Both the position numbers and the translations under genes were made by a program. From the NCBI RefSeq assembly GCF_002105285.1, contig NZ_MUHR01000014.1:1-64000 (forward strand): 64,000 bases of DNA, written 5' to 3'. Shown here one piece after another: positions 27,505 through 37,109 of the stretch (position 1 is the first letter of the stretch; each line of letters begins with the position of its first letter). Under the pieces are notes generated by a model that ran no database searches, was not told where the DNA came from, and saw only the letters and a list, made by a program, of their open reading frames with translations. Origin of the DNA: Planktotalea arctica. Lineage in GTDB: Bacteria > Pseudomonadota > Alphaproteobacteria > Rhodobacterales > Rhodobacteraceae.

Positions 27505-27900
27505 TCAAAACATCTCCAACATGCAGGTACCGTTTTGGACGCTAAAGGCCTCAAAAACCTGCTCTACATCAGTATTTGCGACGCCGAACTCGACCGGTTC
27601 GGACGATAGCGACACCACGATTTGCGCTGGAACCGGCGCATCCTTTAGCACCACGTTCAGCCCGAAATCATCGCAGAGCATTTGCAGATCTGCACTCAGG
27701 TCTTCAAAGCTCGGGCGTGTCAGCGGGCTCGCCAAATCTGGCGCAACAAAACGCAGTCGCACGATATCCGCCTCTAGATCAACGCGCTTTTCGACAAAGC
27801 TCACCGATTGCCCCGAGGGCAAGGTGATCGGCATTTGCCCGCTCGCCGCCGTGCCTGCGACAACGCTCAGCACAAGCAAACTGCGCGCGGTGAACGTCAT
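27505..27900 (-). CDS. Secreted hypothetical protein (DUF6497-like)
   Basis: A 131-residue protein with an N-terminal signal sequence (TARSLLVLSVVAGTAASG). The mature part starts QMPITLPSGQSVSFVEKRVD and includes a pair of cysteines (MLCDDFG and NGTCMLEMF) that could form a disulphide in the periplasm. It looks like the roseobacter family DUF6497, with no known role. ATG 27900 overlaps the stop of the preceding 114-residue gene by four bases, so the two are coupled. A start seven codons upstream is less likely since it would spoil the signal peptide. Confidence 0.6.
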   Translation of the reverse strand: MTFTARSLLVLSVVAGTAASGQMPITLPSGQSVSFVEKRVDLEADIVRLRFVAPDLASPLTRPSFEDLSADLQMLCDDFGLNVVLKDAPVPAQIVVSLSSEPVEFGVANTDVEQVFEAFSVQNGTCMLEMF

Positions 27901-28241
27901 GTCCGAACACCCCCGGCGCATTTGATCCAGCGTGCCCGCAGCGCGCCATCGTGCAGCAATGCGTCGATCTTTTGCGACACCTGCCCCGAAATAGGAGGGC
28001 CAAGCCGCCCGCCCGCCGTCACGGACAATCCGTCTTCGATCTGTTCAATCTGAACGACAGGCGAAAAACCCCGCAGGTTCTGTAAAGCCCGCCACATATC
28101 TTGGCGGATTTGATGCGCAAGCCGCGTGCGCGCGACCAAGGGGAACCGCGCAGTGGCACTGACATCAAAGCGCGCAGGCAGATGCCGCGCGAGCGTCACG
28201 CAAGCGCCGCTGCGCTGAATATGCCAGTTTTTCTGCGTCAT
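27897..28241 (-). CDS. Hypothetical protein coupled to the DUF6497-like gene
   Basis: A 114-residue soluble protein of unknown family. Basic overall, with SATARFPLVARTRLAHQIRQ and DMWRALQNLRGFSPVVQIEQ in the centre and two Cys residues. It starts 18 bases after the pccB stop codon on the same strand and overlaps the next gene by four bases, so it is part of the pccB transcript. Genes of this size are recurrent between pccB and pccA in Rhodobacterales as far as I recall, which suggests a conserved, undescribed link, but nothing in the sequence states the function. Confidence 0.65.
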   Translation of the reverse strand: MTQKNWHIQRSGACVTLARHLPARFDVSATARFPLVARTRLAHQIRQDMWRALQNLRGFSPVVQIEQIEDGLSVTAGGRLGPPISGQVSQKIDALLHDGALRARWIKCAGGVRT

Positions 28242-28259
28242 CCTGAGATGCCCTTTCGC

Positions 28260-29792
28260 TTACAGCGGAATGTTATCGTGCTTTTTCCACGGCATGCTTT
28301 GCTTCTTGGAACGCAGTGCCGCAAAGGCTCGGCTGATCCGTTTGCGCGTGCTGCGCGGCTGGATCACCTCATCGACGAACCCGCGCTCGGCGGCGACGAA
28401 TGGATTGGCGAAGCGCATGTTGTAATCCGCCTCATGCTGCGCGATTTTCACCGCGTCGCTGGCGTCAGCGCGGTGAATGATCTCCGTCGCGCCCTTCGCG
28501 CCCATCACCGCGATTTCCGCGGTGGGCCATGCGTAGTTCACATCTGCCTGCAAATGCTTGGACGCCATGACAACGTAGGCACCGCCATAGGCTTTGCGCG
28601 TGATCAGCGTTACCTTTGGAACCGTTGCTTCGCCGTAAGCAAAGAGCAGCTTTGCGCCATGTTTGATCACACCGCGATATTCCTGCGTCGTTCCGGGCAG
28701 GAAGCCGGGAACGTCCACCAGCGTCAGGATCGGAATTTCGAACGCATCACAAAAACGCACAAAACGCGCCGCCTTGCGCGAACTGTCGATGTCCAGAACA
28801 CCAGCCAGAACCATCGGCTGATTGGCCACGACACCGACGGTCTGCCCTTCAAGGCGGATAAAGCCGGTCAGAATGTTGCCTGCAAAATCTTCCTGAATTT
28901 CATAAAAATCACCCTCGTCAGCGATTTTCGTGATCAACTCTTTCATATTGTAGGGCTGGTTCGGATTGTCCGGCACCAGCGTATCGAGCGAAGTCTCGAC
29001 CCGCGCCACATCATCAAAGAATGGACGCACCGGCGGCTTTTCGCGATTGGAGAGCGGCAGGAAATCAACCAGGCGGCGCACTTCAGCCAGCGCCTCCACG
29101 TCGTTCTCGAAAGCACCGTCCGCGACTGAGGATTTCTTGGTATGCGTGCTGGCACCCCCGAGCTCTTCCGCCGTCACCTGCTCGTTGGTCACGGTTTTCA
29201 CGACGTCGGGGCCGGTGACGAACATGTAGGACGTGTCTTTGACCATAAAGATGAAATCGGTCATCGCAGGCGAGTAGACCGCGCCGCCAGCGCAAGGCCC
29301 CATGATCATCGAAATCTGCGGCACCACGCCCGAGGCCATGATGTTACGCTGGAAAATGTCGCCATAGCCGCCAAGACTGTCAACACCTTCCTGAATGCGC
29401 GCGCCGCCGGAATCGTTCATGCCGATGATAGGCGCGCCGTTTTGCATCGCCATATCCATGATCTTGCAAATCTTCTGCGCGTGCGTGGCTGACACCGAGC
29501 CGCCCAGAACCGTGAAATCCTGCGAATAGACATAGACCATACGTCCGTTGATCGTACCCCAGCCCGTGACGACACCATCGCCTGCGGGGCGCTGCTCTTG
29601 CATGCCGAAATCGGTGCAGCGATGCGTTACGAACATATCGTATTCTTCAAAGCTCCCCTCATCGAGCAGCAACTCGATCCGCTCGCGCGCGCTTAGTTTG
29701 CCCTTGGCGTGCTGGGAATCGATCCGCTTTTGCCCGCCGCCAAGCTGTGCGGCGGCGCGCCGGTCCGAGAGTTCGTGCAGGATGTCTTTCAT
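28260..29792 (-). CDS. pccB: Propionyl-CoA carboxylase beta subunit
   Basis: Carboxyltransferase subunit that moves CO2 from biotin on PccA to propionyl-CoA. The 510-residue protein opens with [20 protein letters not shown] and contains [19 protein letters not shown], the oxyanion-hole region [20 protein letters not shown], and [20 protein letters not shown] in the C-terminal domain. Asp near residue 418 in [12 protein letters not shown] matches the position that sets propionyl preference in characterised enzymes, though an alignment is needed. The ATG at 29792 has AAGGGAC upstream; a longer frame to 29942 lacks family similarity. Confidence 0.95.
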   Translation of the reverse strand: MKDILHELSDRRAAAQLGGGQKRIDSQHAKGKLSARERIELLLDEGSFEEYDMFVTHRCTDFGMQEQRPAGDGVVTGWGTINGRMVYVYSQDFTVLGGSVSATHAQKICKIMDMAMQNGAPIIGMNDSGGARIQEGVDSLGGYGDIFQRNIMASGVVPQISMIMGPCAGGAVYSPAMTDFIFMVKDTSYMFVTGPDVVKTVTNEQVTAEELGGASTHTKKSSVADGAFENDVEALAEVRRLVDFLPLSNREKPPVRPFFDDVARVETSLDTLVPDNPNQPYNMKELITKIADEGDFYEIQEDFAGNILTGFIRLEGQTVGVVANQPMVLAGVLDIDSSRKAARFVRFCDAFEIPILTLVDVPGFLPGTTQEYRGVIKHGAKLLFAYGEATVPKVTLITRKAYGGAYVVMASKHLQADVNYAWPTAEIAVMGAKGATEIIHRADASDAVKIAQHEADYNMRFANPFVAAERGFVDEVIQPRSTRKRISRAFAALRSKKQSMPWKKHDNIPL

Positions 29793-29911
29793 CGCATGTC
29801 CCTTCTTTGCGCGTTTTTGGCGCTTATGAAGCGCCCCCGAGGCGCGCTTTACGTGCTGTCGTCTTTGATCTTGCGATATACCGTGCAAGTGCAGAAACAA
29901 AGCGTTTTGTC

Positions 29912-29964
29912 GCAAATTTGCAAAGTCCGCCAAGGCGATCATTTGCTAATAGCAAAACTGCAAA
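29912..29964. promoter_or_regulatory. TTTGCAAA-type boxes upstream of pccB
   Basis: Two direct-repeat pairs, GCAAATTTGCAAA at 29912-29924 and GCAAAACTGCAAA at 29952-29964, lie 40 bases apart, and TTTGCTA-A-TAGCAAA at 29942-29956 is a perfect palindrome. They are 120-170 bases before the pccB start and also within reach of the divergent MFS gene. Regulators of the RamB/PccR (ScfR) family bind TTTGC/GCAAA-rich sites, and a member is encoded at 31322-32722. Assignment as its operator is inferred. Confidence 0.65.
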
Positions 29965-30033
29965 CCCTGCAACGCCGCGACGTCGTAAAATCGCGCTCTG
30001 TTCCTGCGCGGTTTCCCGCGCTAGAGGAATGCA

Positions 30034-31248
30034 ATGAGCATCAAATACATCGCGCGTTTCCTCGATCGCAGCACACCGCCCCACATCGTGACCCTTATTT
30101 TACTGGCGGGTCTGTCGGCCTTGTCGATGAATGTATTCCTGCCCTCCCTCCCTAACATGGCGATCCATTTTCAGACCGAATACTGGGTCCTGCAAATGTC
30201 CGTAGCGATGTATTTCGCGGTGACGGCCGTGCTCCAGATCATCATCGGGCCGATCTCCGACAATCTTGGCCGCCGTCCGGTAATCCTTTGGGGCCTTGCG
30301 CTTTTTACGCTCGCGTCCATCGGCTGTATCTACGCGCCCGATGCCGCCACATTTTTGTTGTTCCGCATGTGCCAGGCCGTGATCGTCACCGCCATGGTGC
30401 TCAGCCGCGCGATTGTCCGCGATGTGGTCGAGGCCGATCAAGCCGCCTCGATGCTGGCCTATGTCACCATGGGCATGGCCGTCGTGCCAATGGTCAGCCC
30501 GATGATCGGCGGCGTTCTAGATGAAGTCTTCGGCTGGCAAGCGAGCTTCTGGCTCATGGCGATATGCGGCGCTGCGCTATTTTGGCTGTGCTTTGCCGAT
30601 CAGGGCGAAACCAAGAGCAAAACCGGCGAAACCCTGCGCGAACAGTTCGGCCACTACCCCGAATTGCTCTCCTCGCCGCGGTTTTGGGGTTACTCACTCG
30701 CCTCGGGTCTGTCGTCGGGCGCGTTCTTTGCCTACCTTGGCGGCGCGCCTTTTGTGGGAACGGAGATATTCAAACTCTCCCCGTCCGAGCTTGGCTTTCT
30801 GTTCGGCACCCCCGCGCTTGGCTACTTCTTCGGCAATTTCATTTCGGGCCGCTATTCGACGCGGGTCGGGATCAACCGTATGGTGCTTTATGGCGCGTGC
30901 ATTTCCACCACTGCAACCGTCGCCTCGCTTGTCGTGTTCGGCCTTGGCTTTGGCACCGCGCTTAGCTTTTTCGGCTTTATGACCTTTGTCGGTATCGGTA
31001 ATGGCATGACCATCCCCAACGCGACGTCCGGCATGCTCTCGGTGCGCCCGCATCTGGCAGGCACGGCCTCGGGCCTTGGCGGCGCGATTATGATCGGCTT
31101 TGGCGCAGTCCTGTCGGCGCTTGCGGGCATCATTCTTGGCGATGGTTCCAGCGCGATGCCAGTGCTCTGGCTCATGGCAGCGAGCACGGTGGGCGGCCTT
31201 GGCGCAGCGATCCTCGTGATCAGGCGCACGCAGGCGATCGGCGCATAG
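30034..31248 (+). CDS. MFS transporter, Bcr/CflA drug-resistance type
   Basis: A 404-residue, twelve-helix major facilitator protein. Motif A appears as IGPISDNLGRRPVILWG after helix 2, and LSRAIVRDVVEADQAA plus MVSPMIGGVLDEVFGWQASF are the family motifs after helices 4 and 5 that mark Bcr/CflA exporters. It sits between pccB (divergent) and the pccR-like gene (same strand, 73 bases downstream). Likely a proton-driven exporter of an unknown small molecule; its location suggests either chance or export of an organic acid under the same control. Confidence 0.82.
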   Translation: MSIKYIARFLDRSTPPHIVTLILLAGLSALSMNVFLPSLPNMAIHFQTEYWVLQMSVAMYFAVTAVLQIIIGPISDNLGRRPVILWGLALFTLASIGCIYAPDAATFLLFRMCQAVIVTAMVLSRAIVRDVVEADQAASMLAYVTMGMAVVPMVSPMIGGVLDEVFGWQASFWLMAICGAALFWLCFADQGETKSKTGETLREQFGHYPELLSSPRFWGYSLASGLSSGAFFAYLGGAPFVGTEIFKLSPSELGFLFGTPALGYFFGNFISGRYSTRVGINRMVLYGACISTTATVASLVVFGLGFGTALSFFGFMTFVGIGNGMTIPNATSGMLSVRPHLAGTASGLGGAIMIGFGAVLSALAGIILGDGSSAMPVLWLMAASTVGGLGAAILVIRRTQAIGA

Positions 31249-31262
31249 GGCTTGCCCCGATG

Positions 31263-31294
31263 GCTTTGCAAAGCGTAGCATAGCGCTATGCAAA
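31263..31294. promoter_or_regulatory. Palindromic operator candidates before the pccR-like gene
   Basis: The 73 bases upstream of the regulator hold a perfect 12-bp palindrome GCTTTGCAAAGC (31263-31274) and a perfect 14-bp palindrome GCATAGCGCTATGC (31278-31291), followed by TATGCAAA ending at 31294. The TTTGCAAA core is the same as in the boxes upstream of pccB, 1.3 kb away. This is what autoregulation by a PccR-type protein would look like. Binding is inferred. Confidence 0.65.
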
Positions 31295-31321
31295 TCTGCT
31301 AAGCACCAAGCGAGACCGACC

Positions 31322-32722
31322 ATGGCCCTACAAAAGATTTACGCGGGTTCAAAGCTGCGCGAGCTGCGCGGGCAAGTCGCCCTGACGCAAAAGGACTTTT
31401 CTGCCAAGTTGGGCGTTTCCCTGCCCTACCTGAACCAGATGGAGAACAACAAACGCCCGCTTTCGACCACTGTTGTTCTGGCACTGGCGCAGGAATTCGG
31501 CTTTGACGTCACCGAGCTTAGCTCTGGCGATGCAGAGCGCCTTGTTACTGATATGCGCGAGGCGCTGGCTGATCCGGTGCTCGACGCGGTCGAACCACCG
31601 CTGGCCGATCTGCGCCTCACCGCTTCCAACGCTCCGGCCCTTGCGCGTGCCTTTCTGGAATTGCACCGTGCCTACCGGCAAACCCACGAACGCCTCGCCT
31701 CGCTAGATGAAGCGCTGGGGCGCGAGGACGGGCAACTTCAGCCCAGCCCTTGGGAGGATGTGCGCGATTTCTTTCATTACTGCGACAATTACATCGATGC
31801 GGTGGACCGCGCCGCCGAGCATTTCGCCACGAGCGGGCCAAGCGAAGCCACGATCCGCGAGCGCGCCGTCGCAGCCTTTCGCCAGCACGGGATCGAGCTA
31901 CGTTTCCAAGCCGTCGAAGCCCTGCGCCATTTCGATCCCGAGACCCGCAAGCTAACCATCTCGAGCAACGCCGCCCCCGCAACGCAGAGCTTTCAAATCC
32001 TCATGCAGATCGCCCTGATCACACAGGAAAAACTGCTGGAGGCGACGCTCGACCTTGCGCGCTTTCAAACCGTTGAGGCACGCGCCATCGCCAAGATCGG
32101 CCTTGCCAATTACTATGCCGGCGCGGCCTTGATGCCCTATGGTCCCTTCCTCGCTGCTGCACGCGAAACGCGCCATGATCTTGAACGCCTCTCTATCCTG
32201 TTCCGGGCCTCGATCGAGCAGGTCGCGCATCGCCTCTCTACTCTGCAACGCTCTGGTGCCAAGGGCGTGCCATTCTTTTTTGTTCGCGTGGATCAGGCCG
32301 GCTCCATCACCAAACGCCACAGCGCGACGCGCCTGCAATTTGCGCGCTTCGGCGGGGCCTGCCCGCTGTGGAACGTGCACCGCGCGTTCGAAACTCCGGG
32401 GCGTTTTGTGCGCCAGTTGGCCGAAACCCCCGATGGCGTGCGCTACATTTCTCTTGCGCGCGACGTGCTGAAACCGGGCGGCTCGTTCGGCGCGCCCGTG
32501 CGCCGCTTTGCCATCGCGCTTGGCTGCGAAGTCACCCACGCCAGCCAGTTGGTCTATGCCGACAGTCTCGATATTTCCAACGCCTCCGCCTATGAACCCA
32601 TCGGCATTTCATGCCGCATTTGCGAGCGCACGAATTGTCATCAACGCTCCGTTCCACCGTTGGAAAGGCGCTTGCGCGTGGATAGCAACAGACGCGGCGT
32701 ACTGCCCTACGAGGTCGGATGA
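31322..32722 (+). CDS. pccR: Short-chain fatty acyl-CoA regulator (PccR/ScfR family)
   Basis: A 466-residue regulator. Residues 8-62 form an XRE-type helix-turn-helix (KLRELRGQVALTQKDFSAKL and SLPYLNQMENNKRPLS). A central IrrE/ImmA-like region follows, in which the HExxH zinc site is not evident, and the C-terminal part (from about 290) has SCRICERTNCHQRSVPPLER with Cys residues as in DUF2083. This architecture defines the RamB/PccR/ScfR group, which senses short acyl-CoAs; PccR in Rhodobacter activates propionyl-CoA carboxylase genes. Its place 1.5 kb from pccB and the shared TTTGCAAA boxes support the pccR assignment. Confidence 0.88.
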   Translation: MALQKIYAGSKLRELRGQVALTQKDFSAKLGVSLPYLNQMENNKRPLSTTVVLALAQEFGFDVTELSSGDAERLVTDMREALADPVLDAVEPPLADLRLTASNAPALARAFLELHRAYRQTHERLASLDEALGREDGQLQPSPWEDVRDFFHYCDNYIDAVDRAAEHFATSGPSEATIRERAVAAFRQHGIELRFQAVEALRHFDPETRKLTISSNAAPATQSFQILMQIALITQEKLLEATLDLARFQTVEARAIAKIGLANYYAGAALMPYGPFLAAARETRHDLERLSILFRASIEQVAHRLSTLQRSGAKGVPFFFVRVDQAGSITKRHSATRLQFARFGGACPLWNVHRAFETPGRFVRQLAETPDGVRYISLARDVLKPGGSFGAPVRRFAIALGCEVTHASQLVYADSLDISNASAYEPIGISCRICERTNCHQRSVPPLERRLRVDSNRRGVLPYEVG

Positions 32723-32811
32723 TGCGCGCGCAGCCCGACATGCAAATGGGCCGCTCCGTTCCCGGTGCAGCCCATTGATCTCAGTTTTGCTTTCAACGCC
32801 TTTCAACTAGC

Positions 32812-33048
32812 TCATGTGCTCAGATAAGCCGCAATTTCATCCTTGAGCGCAGAACGTTTCTTGCGCAAATCCACCTCGGCCATTTGCGCGATCGGCTCCA
32901 CATTGGTTTCAGCGCGGTGCACCGCGCGGTTCACTTCGTGATACGCCTCGAACATTTTAGCGAAATGCGCATCGGACACTTTCAAAGCGCTCATCTTTTC
33001 AATATGTTGCGGGAACTCTTCGGCCAATTCATGCGGCGTGTGGGACAT
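32812..33048 (-). CDS. YdcH-family (DUF465) small protein
   Basis: A 78-residue helical protein. The order ELAEEFPQHIEKMSALKVSD, then AHFAKMFEAYHEVNRAVHRAE and DLRKKRSALKDEIAAYL is typical of the DUF465/YdcH family, short coiled-coil proteins of unknown function. TCCTCC-complement sequence before the ATG gives a good ribosome-binding site. It stands alone on the minus strand, 83 bases from the nuclease gene. The small gap of 89 bases to the pccR-like gene contains nothing recognisable. Confidence 0.8.
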   Translation of the reverse strand: MSHTPHELAEEFPQHIEKMSALKVSDAHFAKMFEAYHEVNRAVHRAETNVEPIAQMAEVDLRKKRSALKDEIAAYLST

Positions 33049-33131
33049 TGGATTTCCTCCTGTTTGAATATCTCCACGCCACTCTGCACTGCTTCACAGA
33101 AGCGTACTTTGACACGCATCAAATAGCACGC

Positions 33132-33782
33132 CTATCTGCGTGCTTTTCGCCAGCCCGCCGCGCGCGCCTGCGCCGCTGTGCAAAACCACTGCTCGCCCTT
33201 GGACAGGTTGATGCCGGTGCGCTCATAATCGCGCTGACCGGGCATATGGAAAATCTTGCCACTCTTTGAAATATTGCCCTTGATCGCACAGGTTCTGTCA
33301 GGTGGAATACGCCCTTGGGCCCGCGTGGCGCGATATTGCGCAGGATTTTGCACGCGGCTTGCGTGCAGGCCGCGATCATTCACCGCTGCGCCTTTCTCAT
33401 CCAGATCATAAGCCATGGAATATTTGCGATAGGCAAAGGCCAAACCCTCAGAGACCAGCCTTTGCCCAACGTCGCGCCCGCCGATTTCGCAGCGCGCCAC
33501 GACGCGCCCGTAGCGGTCGCGATCCACCTCTTTGCAGCGCGCTCGCTTGCCGCCGTACATTTCGGCGACGCGCGCACTGACCCAAGCACCGCAGGCCCAA
33601 TTCGCGCCCTGCTCGGTCTCGCAAACCTGCTTGTGTTCGGGCGCGTCAATGCCGTGCAAACGCACACGAATACCCGCGATATCAAAAGTATCCCCGTCGA
33701 CAACACGCACGCGTCCGATCACATCCGCGCTTATCGGCGCTCCGCAAGTGATCATTAACAAAGCTAAACAAAATCTGAACAT
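33132..33782 (-). CDS. Thermonuclease-family (SNase-like) secreted nuclease
   Basis: A 216-residue protein with a signal sequence (residues 1-19, ending SADV). The staphylococcal-nuclease OB fold follows: VRVVDGDTFDIAGIRVRLHG carries the metal Asp and first Arg, and KEVDRDRYGRVVARCEIGGR near residue 90 the catalytic Glu/Arg region. A C-terminal extension with YRATRAQGRIPPDRTCAIKG and SGKIFHMPGQRDYERTGIN resembles the small domain often linked to SNase-like proteins, which ends in EQWFCTAAQARAAGWRKA. It acts outside the cytoplasm by prediction. A GTTAAC array lies upstream of its start. Confidence 0.82.
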   Translation of the reverse strand: MFRFCLALLMITCGAPISADVIGRVRVVDGDTFDIAGIRVRLHGIDAPEHKQVCETEQGANWACGAWVSARVAEMYGGKRARCKEVDRDRYGRVVARCEIGGRDVGQRLVSEGLAFAYRKYSMAYDLDEKGAAVNDRGLHASRVQNPAQYRATRAQGRIPPDRTCAIKGNISKSGKIFHMPGQRDYERTGINLSKGEQWFCTAAQARAAGWRKARR

Positions 33783-33825
33783 AGTCCAGATATGCGCGGT
33801 GCCTCACCTCGGTTCAATCCATTTC

Positions 33826-33862
33826 GTTAACGAAAGTTAACAAAGGTTAACCGATTGCTAAC
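33826..33862. promoter_or_regulatory. Phased GTTAAC array upstream of the nuclease gene
   Basis: GTTAAC occurs at 33826-33831, 33836-33841 and 33846-33851, exactly 10 bases apart, and a GCTAAC follows at 33857-33862. The last pair reads TTAA-N7-CTAAC, one mismatch from the CtrA consensus TTAA-N7-TTAAC known in alphaproteobacteria; the first pairs have six bases between TTAA units. It lies 44-80 bases before the nuclease start, on the 3' side of betA. Confidence 0.55.
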
Positions 33863-33934
33863 GCCCCTCCTATTTGGTCCAGAAACACCCCGGGGATTGC
33901 GAGGGGCTGGCCACTCGCCCGTGAAGTGAACGGA

Positions 33935-35584
33935 TTAACGCTGGGAATTCTCCCAATCTGGATGAATCCAAGGTCGATCATTGCTCGCTGGCAGCATATC
34001 GCGCCCCAGAATGTGATCCGCCGCTTTTTCCCCGACCAGAATCGAAGGCCCATTCAGATTGCCGTTGGTTATACGTGGAAAGATAGAGCTATCTGCAACG
34101 CGCAAGCCCTCGATGCCAATCACGCGGCACTCTGGGTCAACCACCGCCATCGGATCGCTAGCGCGGCCCATCTTGCAGGTTCCGCACGGATGATAAGCGC
34201 TTTCCGCATGCTCCTTGATGAACGCGTCCAGCTCCGCGTCGCTTTGCACGGCGCTGCCCGGTTGGATTTCGTGCTTCACGAACGGCTTGAACGCGTCCTG
34301 CGCAAATATCTCGCGCGTGAGTCGGATACAGCGGCGAAAATCTTCCCAATCCTGCTTCGTGCTCATGTAGTTGAACACGATTTTCGGGGCCTCTTTCGGA
34401 TCTGCGCTGCGCAAGGTCACCTCCCCGCGCGAAGGACTGCGCATGGGGCCGACGTGCGCTTGAAAACCGTGGCCTTCGGCGGAAGCCTGACCGTCATAGC
34501 GCACTGCAATGGGCAGAAAATGGAACTGGATATCGGGATATTCAACACCTTTTTGCGAGCGGATAAAGCCGCAGCTTTCGAACTGGTTCGACGCGCCAAG
34601 GCCAGTCTTGGTAAACAGCCACTGCGCGCCGATCACCGCTTTGGAGAAGATGTTCCAATGCTTATAAAGTGTGATGGGCTGCGATGCGGCCATTTGAAGG
34701 TAGAGCTCCAGATGATCTTGCAGGTTCTGCCCCACGCCCGCGCGATCCGCGATCACCTCGATCCCATGCTCCGCGAGATGCGCAGCGGGGCCAATGCCGG
34801 AGAGCATCAACAGTTTCGGCGAATTGATCGCGCTTGCTGCAATGATCACTTCACGGCTCGCAGAAATCACTTTGCCACCCACCAACTCAACGCCTGTCGC
34901 ACGCCCGTCTTCAATAACAACTTTCGCAGCCAATCCACTCACGACCGTGCATTTTCCAGTCTTCTGCGCAGGGCGCAAATAGGCATTGGCCGCAGACCAG
35001 CGCCGCCCCTTATGAACAGTCTGCTCGAACGGGCCAAAGCCCTCTTGCTGCTCGCCGTTATAGTCGTCTGTGGTCTGATAGCCCGCCTGCGCCCCCGCAT
35101 CGACGAAGGCTTGAAACAAGGGATTGTCCCGGGGTCCGCGCGTGACGTGCATCGGCCCGTCCTTGCCGCGCCAATCGGGATCGCCCCCGTGACCGCCGCT
35201 ATCCCAATTTTCCATGCGTTTGTAATAGGGTAGCACATCCGCATAGGACCAGCCGTTCGCACCGCTTTCGGCCCAATGATCGAAATCCTTGGCATGGCCA
35301 CGCACGTAAACCATGCCGTTGATGGACGATGATCCGCCGATTACCTTGCCGCGCGGACAGGCAAGGCGGCGGTTGTCGAGATGCGGCTCCGGTTCGGAGT
35401 GATAACCCCAATCATAGCGTGACATGTTCATCGGATAGCTGAGCGCAGCTGGCATCTGAATGAACGGCCCCGCGTCTGTGCCGCCGTATTCGATGACGAT
35501 GACCGAGTGGCCCGCTTCGCTGAGACGATACGCCATAGCGCAGCCGGCAGAGCCAGCGCCGATGATCACATACTCAGCTTTCAT
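33935..35584 (-). CDS. betA: Choline dehydrogenase
   Basis: FAD-dependent GMC oxidoreductase that oxidises choline to betaine aldehyde at the inner membrane. The 549-residue protein starts with the FAD-binding [20 protein letters not shown], has the GMC signature 1 around [18 protein letters not shown] near residue 80, signature 2 [20 protein letters not shown] near 253, and the active-site His in [13 protein letters not shown] near 465. GAGG precedes ATG 35584. Third catabolic gene of the betICBA cluster on the minus strand, separated from betB by a copy of the dispersed repeat. Confidence 0.95.
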   Translation of the reverse strand: MKAEYVIIGAGSAGCAMAYRLSEAGHSVIVIEYGGTDAGPFIQMPAALSYPMNMSRYDWGYHSEPEPHLDNRRLACPRGKVIGGSSSINGMVYVRGHAKDFDHWAESGANGWSYADVLPYYKRMENWDSGGHGGDPDWRGKDGPMHVTRGPRDNPLFQAFVDAGAQAGYQTTDDYNGEQQEGFGPFEQTVHKGRRWSAANAYLRPAQKTGKCTVVSGLAAKVVIEDGRATGVELVGGKVISASREVIIAASAINSPKLLMLSGIGPAAHLAEHGIEVIADRAGVGQNLQDHLELYLQMAASQPITLYKHWNIFSKAVIGAQWLFTKTGLGASNQFESCGFIRSQKGVEYPDIQFHFLPIAVRYDGQASAEGHGFQAHVGPMRSPSRGEVTLRSADPKEAPKIVFNYMSTKQDWEDFRRCIRLTREIFAQDAFKPFVKHEIQPGSAVQSDAELDAFIKEHAESAYHPCGTCKMGRASDPMAVVDPECRVIGIEGLRVADSSIFPRITNGNLNGPSILVGEKAADHILGRDMLPASNDRPWIHPDWENSQR

Positions 35585-35615
35585 TGCAACGCCTCAAAGG
35601 GTGGGCATGCGGGAG

Positions 35616-35646
35616 CCTCCAGCGGGAGTTTATTGGCAAGATGAAG
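35616..35646 (+). repeat. Dispersed GATGAAG-type intergenic repeat, betB-betA gap
   Basis: CCTCCAGCGGGAG at 35616-35628 followed by GTTTATTGGCAAGATGAAG up to 35646. CTCC and GGAG can pair over a 4-base loop. The sequence fills most of the 63-base gap between betB and betA and is oriented opposite to transcription. It matches the copies at 37.1 and 55.4 kb almost exactly. Confidence 0.75.
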
Positions 35647-35647
35647 C

Positions 35648-37105
35648 CTAGAAGGGTGCATCGACCGCTCCCATTCGAACATAGACAGACTTCAACTGGC
35701 TATAGTGATTGATCGCTGCCTTGGAATTCTCACGCCCGACGCCAGATTGCTTCGAGCCGCCAAAAGGCGCTTCGACAGGGGCATCATTGTACGAATTTAT
35801 AAAGCAAGACCCCGCCTCCATCTGCGCAATAACGCGGTGGCCCCGCGTAAGATCGGCAGTGAACACGCCAGCCGAAAGACCGAATTCGGTGTCATTGGCA
35901 CGCGTGATCACTTCCTCTTCGGTGTCGAAATCGAAGACGGACATGACCGGGCCAAAAATTTCTTCGCGTGCGATTGTCATGGTGTCGGTGACCTCGGCGA
36001 AGACTGTTGGTTCAAGGTAAAAGCCCTCGGTTCCGACACGTTTGCCACCGCAGACAAGGCGCGCGCCCTCAGCTTGGCCTTTTTCGATATATCCTTGCAC
36101 AATGTTCATCTGGCGCTCGGACACCATGGGGCCAAAATTCGTGGCTTCATCCAGCGGATCGCCCATGACCACGGTTTGCAGGCGTTCATGAAGACGCTTG
36201 AGAAACGCCTCTTTGATACCCTTTTGCACGAACACACGCGTGCCGTTGGAGCAGACTTGACCGGAGCTATAAAAGTTCGCCAAGATCGCGCCGCCAACCG
36301 CATCCTCGAGGCTCGCGTCATCGAAGATGATCAGCGGGGATTTGCCACCAAGCTCCATCGTGACGTGTTTGATGCTTGCCGCCGCTGCCGCGTAGACTTT
36401 GCGCCCTGTTGGAACGGAGCCTGTAAGAGAAACCTTATCCACGCGCGGGTCTGTCACCAGCGGTGCGCCGACTGCGCCTGTGCCTTGGATCACATTGTAA
36501 AGCCCTGCAGGCAGGCCCGCCTCGTGCAAAATTTCCGCGACTTTGAGCGCGCAAAGCGGCGTTGTTTCAGAGGGTTTAAAGACCATCGCATTGCCGCAGG
36601 CCAGCGCGGGCGCGGCTTTCCAGCAAGCGATTTGCGTGGGGTAGTTCCAAGCGCCAATGCCTACGCACAGACCAAGCGGTTCGCGGCGGGTATAGACCCA
36701 GTCCTCGCCAAGCTGGATATGCTCGCCCGTGAGTGACCCTGCGAGACCGCCGAAGTATTCAAGCGCATCCGCGCCGGACGTCGCATCGACGTAGAGCGTT
36801 TCGGACATGGGTTTGCCGGTGTCATAGGTTTCCAGAACCGAGAGATCATGGTTGCGCTCGCGGATCATATCCGCAGCCCGGCGCAGAATGCGGCCACGTT
36901 CGGTTCCGCTCATTGCAGCCCATGCTTTTTGAGCGGCTCTGGCGCTGGTAATGGCTAGCTCGATGATTGCAGGGGTCGCTTCATGGACCACTGCGATCTG
37001 CTCGCCTGTGGCGGGGTAGATCACTGGGATCTCAGCGCCTGCGGTGTCCTCGACGTATTTGCCGTTGATGAAATGGCTGGCGGTGGGCTGTGTGGGATAG
37101 GGCAT
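35648..37105 (-). CDS. betB: Betaine aldehyde dehydrogenase
   Basis: NAD(P)-dependent enzyme that oxidises betaine aldehyde to glycine betaine. The 485-residue protein has the aldehyde dehydrogenase motifs: [20 protein letters not shown], the catalytic Glu in [17 protein letters not shown] near residue 252, and the catalytic Cys in [17 protein letters not shown] near 286. [20 protein letters not shown] at the start and the C-terminal [20 protein letters not shown] are BADH-like. The ribosome-binding site GGAGG before ATG 37105 is part of a dispersed repeat copy. Confidence 0.94.
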   Translation of the reverse strand: MPYPTQPTASHFINGKYVEDTAGAEIPVIYPATGEQIAVVHEATPAIIELAITSARAAQKAWAAMSGTERGRILRRAADMIRERNHDLSVLETYDTGKPMSETLYVDATSGADALEYFGGLAGSLTGEHIQLGEDWVYTRREPLGLCVGIGAWNYPTQIACWKAAPALACGNAMVFKPSETTPLCALKVAEILHEAGLPAGLYNVIQGTGAVGAPLVTDPRVDKVSLTGSVPTGRKVYAAAAASIKHVTMELGGKSPLIIFDDASLEDAVGGAILANFYSSGQVCSNGTRVFVQKGIKEAFLKRLHERLQTVVMGDPLDEATNFGPMVSERQMNIVQGYIEKGQAEGARLVCGGKRVGTEGFYLEPTVFAEVTDTMTIAREEIFGPVMSVFDFDTEEEVITRANDTEFGLSAGVFTADLTRGHRVIAQMEAGSCFINSYNDAPVEAPFGGSKQSGVGRENSKAAINHYSQLKSVYVRMGAVDAPF

Positions 37106-37109
37106 GTTT

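Noticed and set aside
33826-33851. Three consensus CtrA boxes
   Set aside because: The TTAA units in the first pairs are six, not seven, bases apart; only the last pair comes close to consensus, so they are reported as a phased array rather than as CtrA sites.
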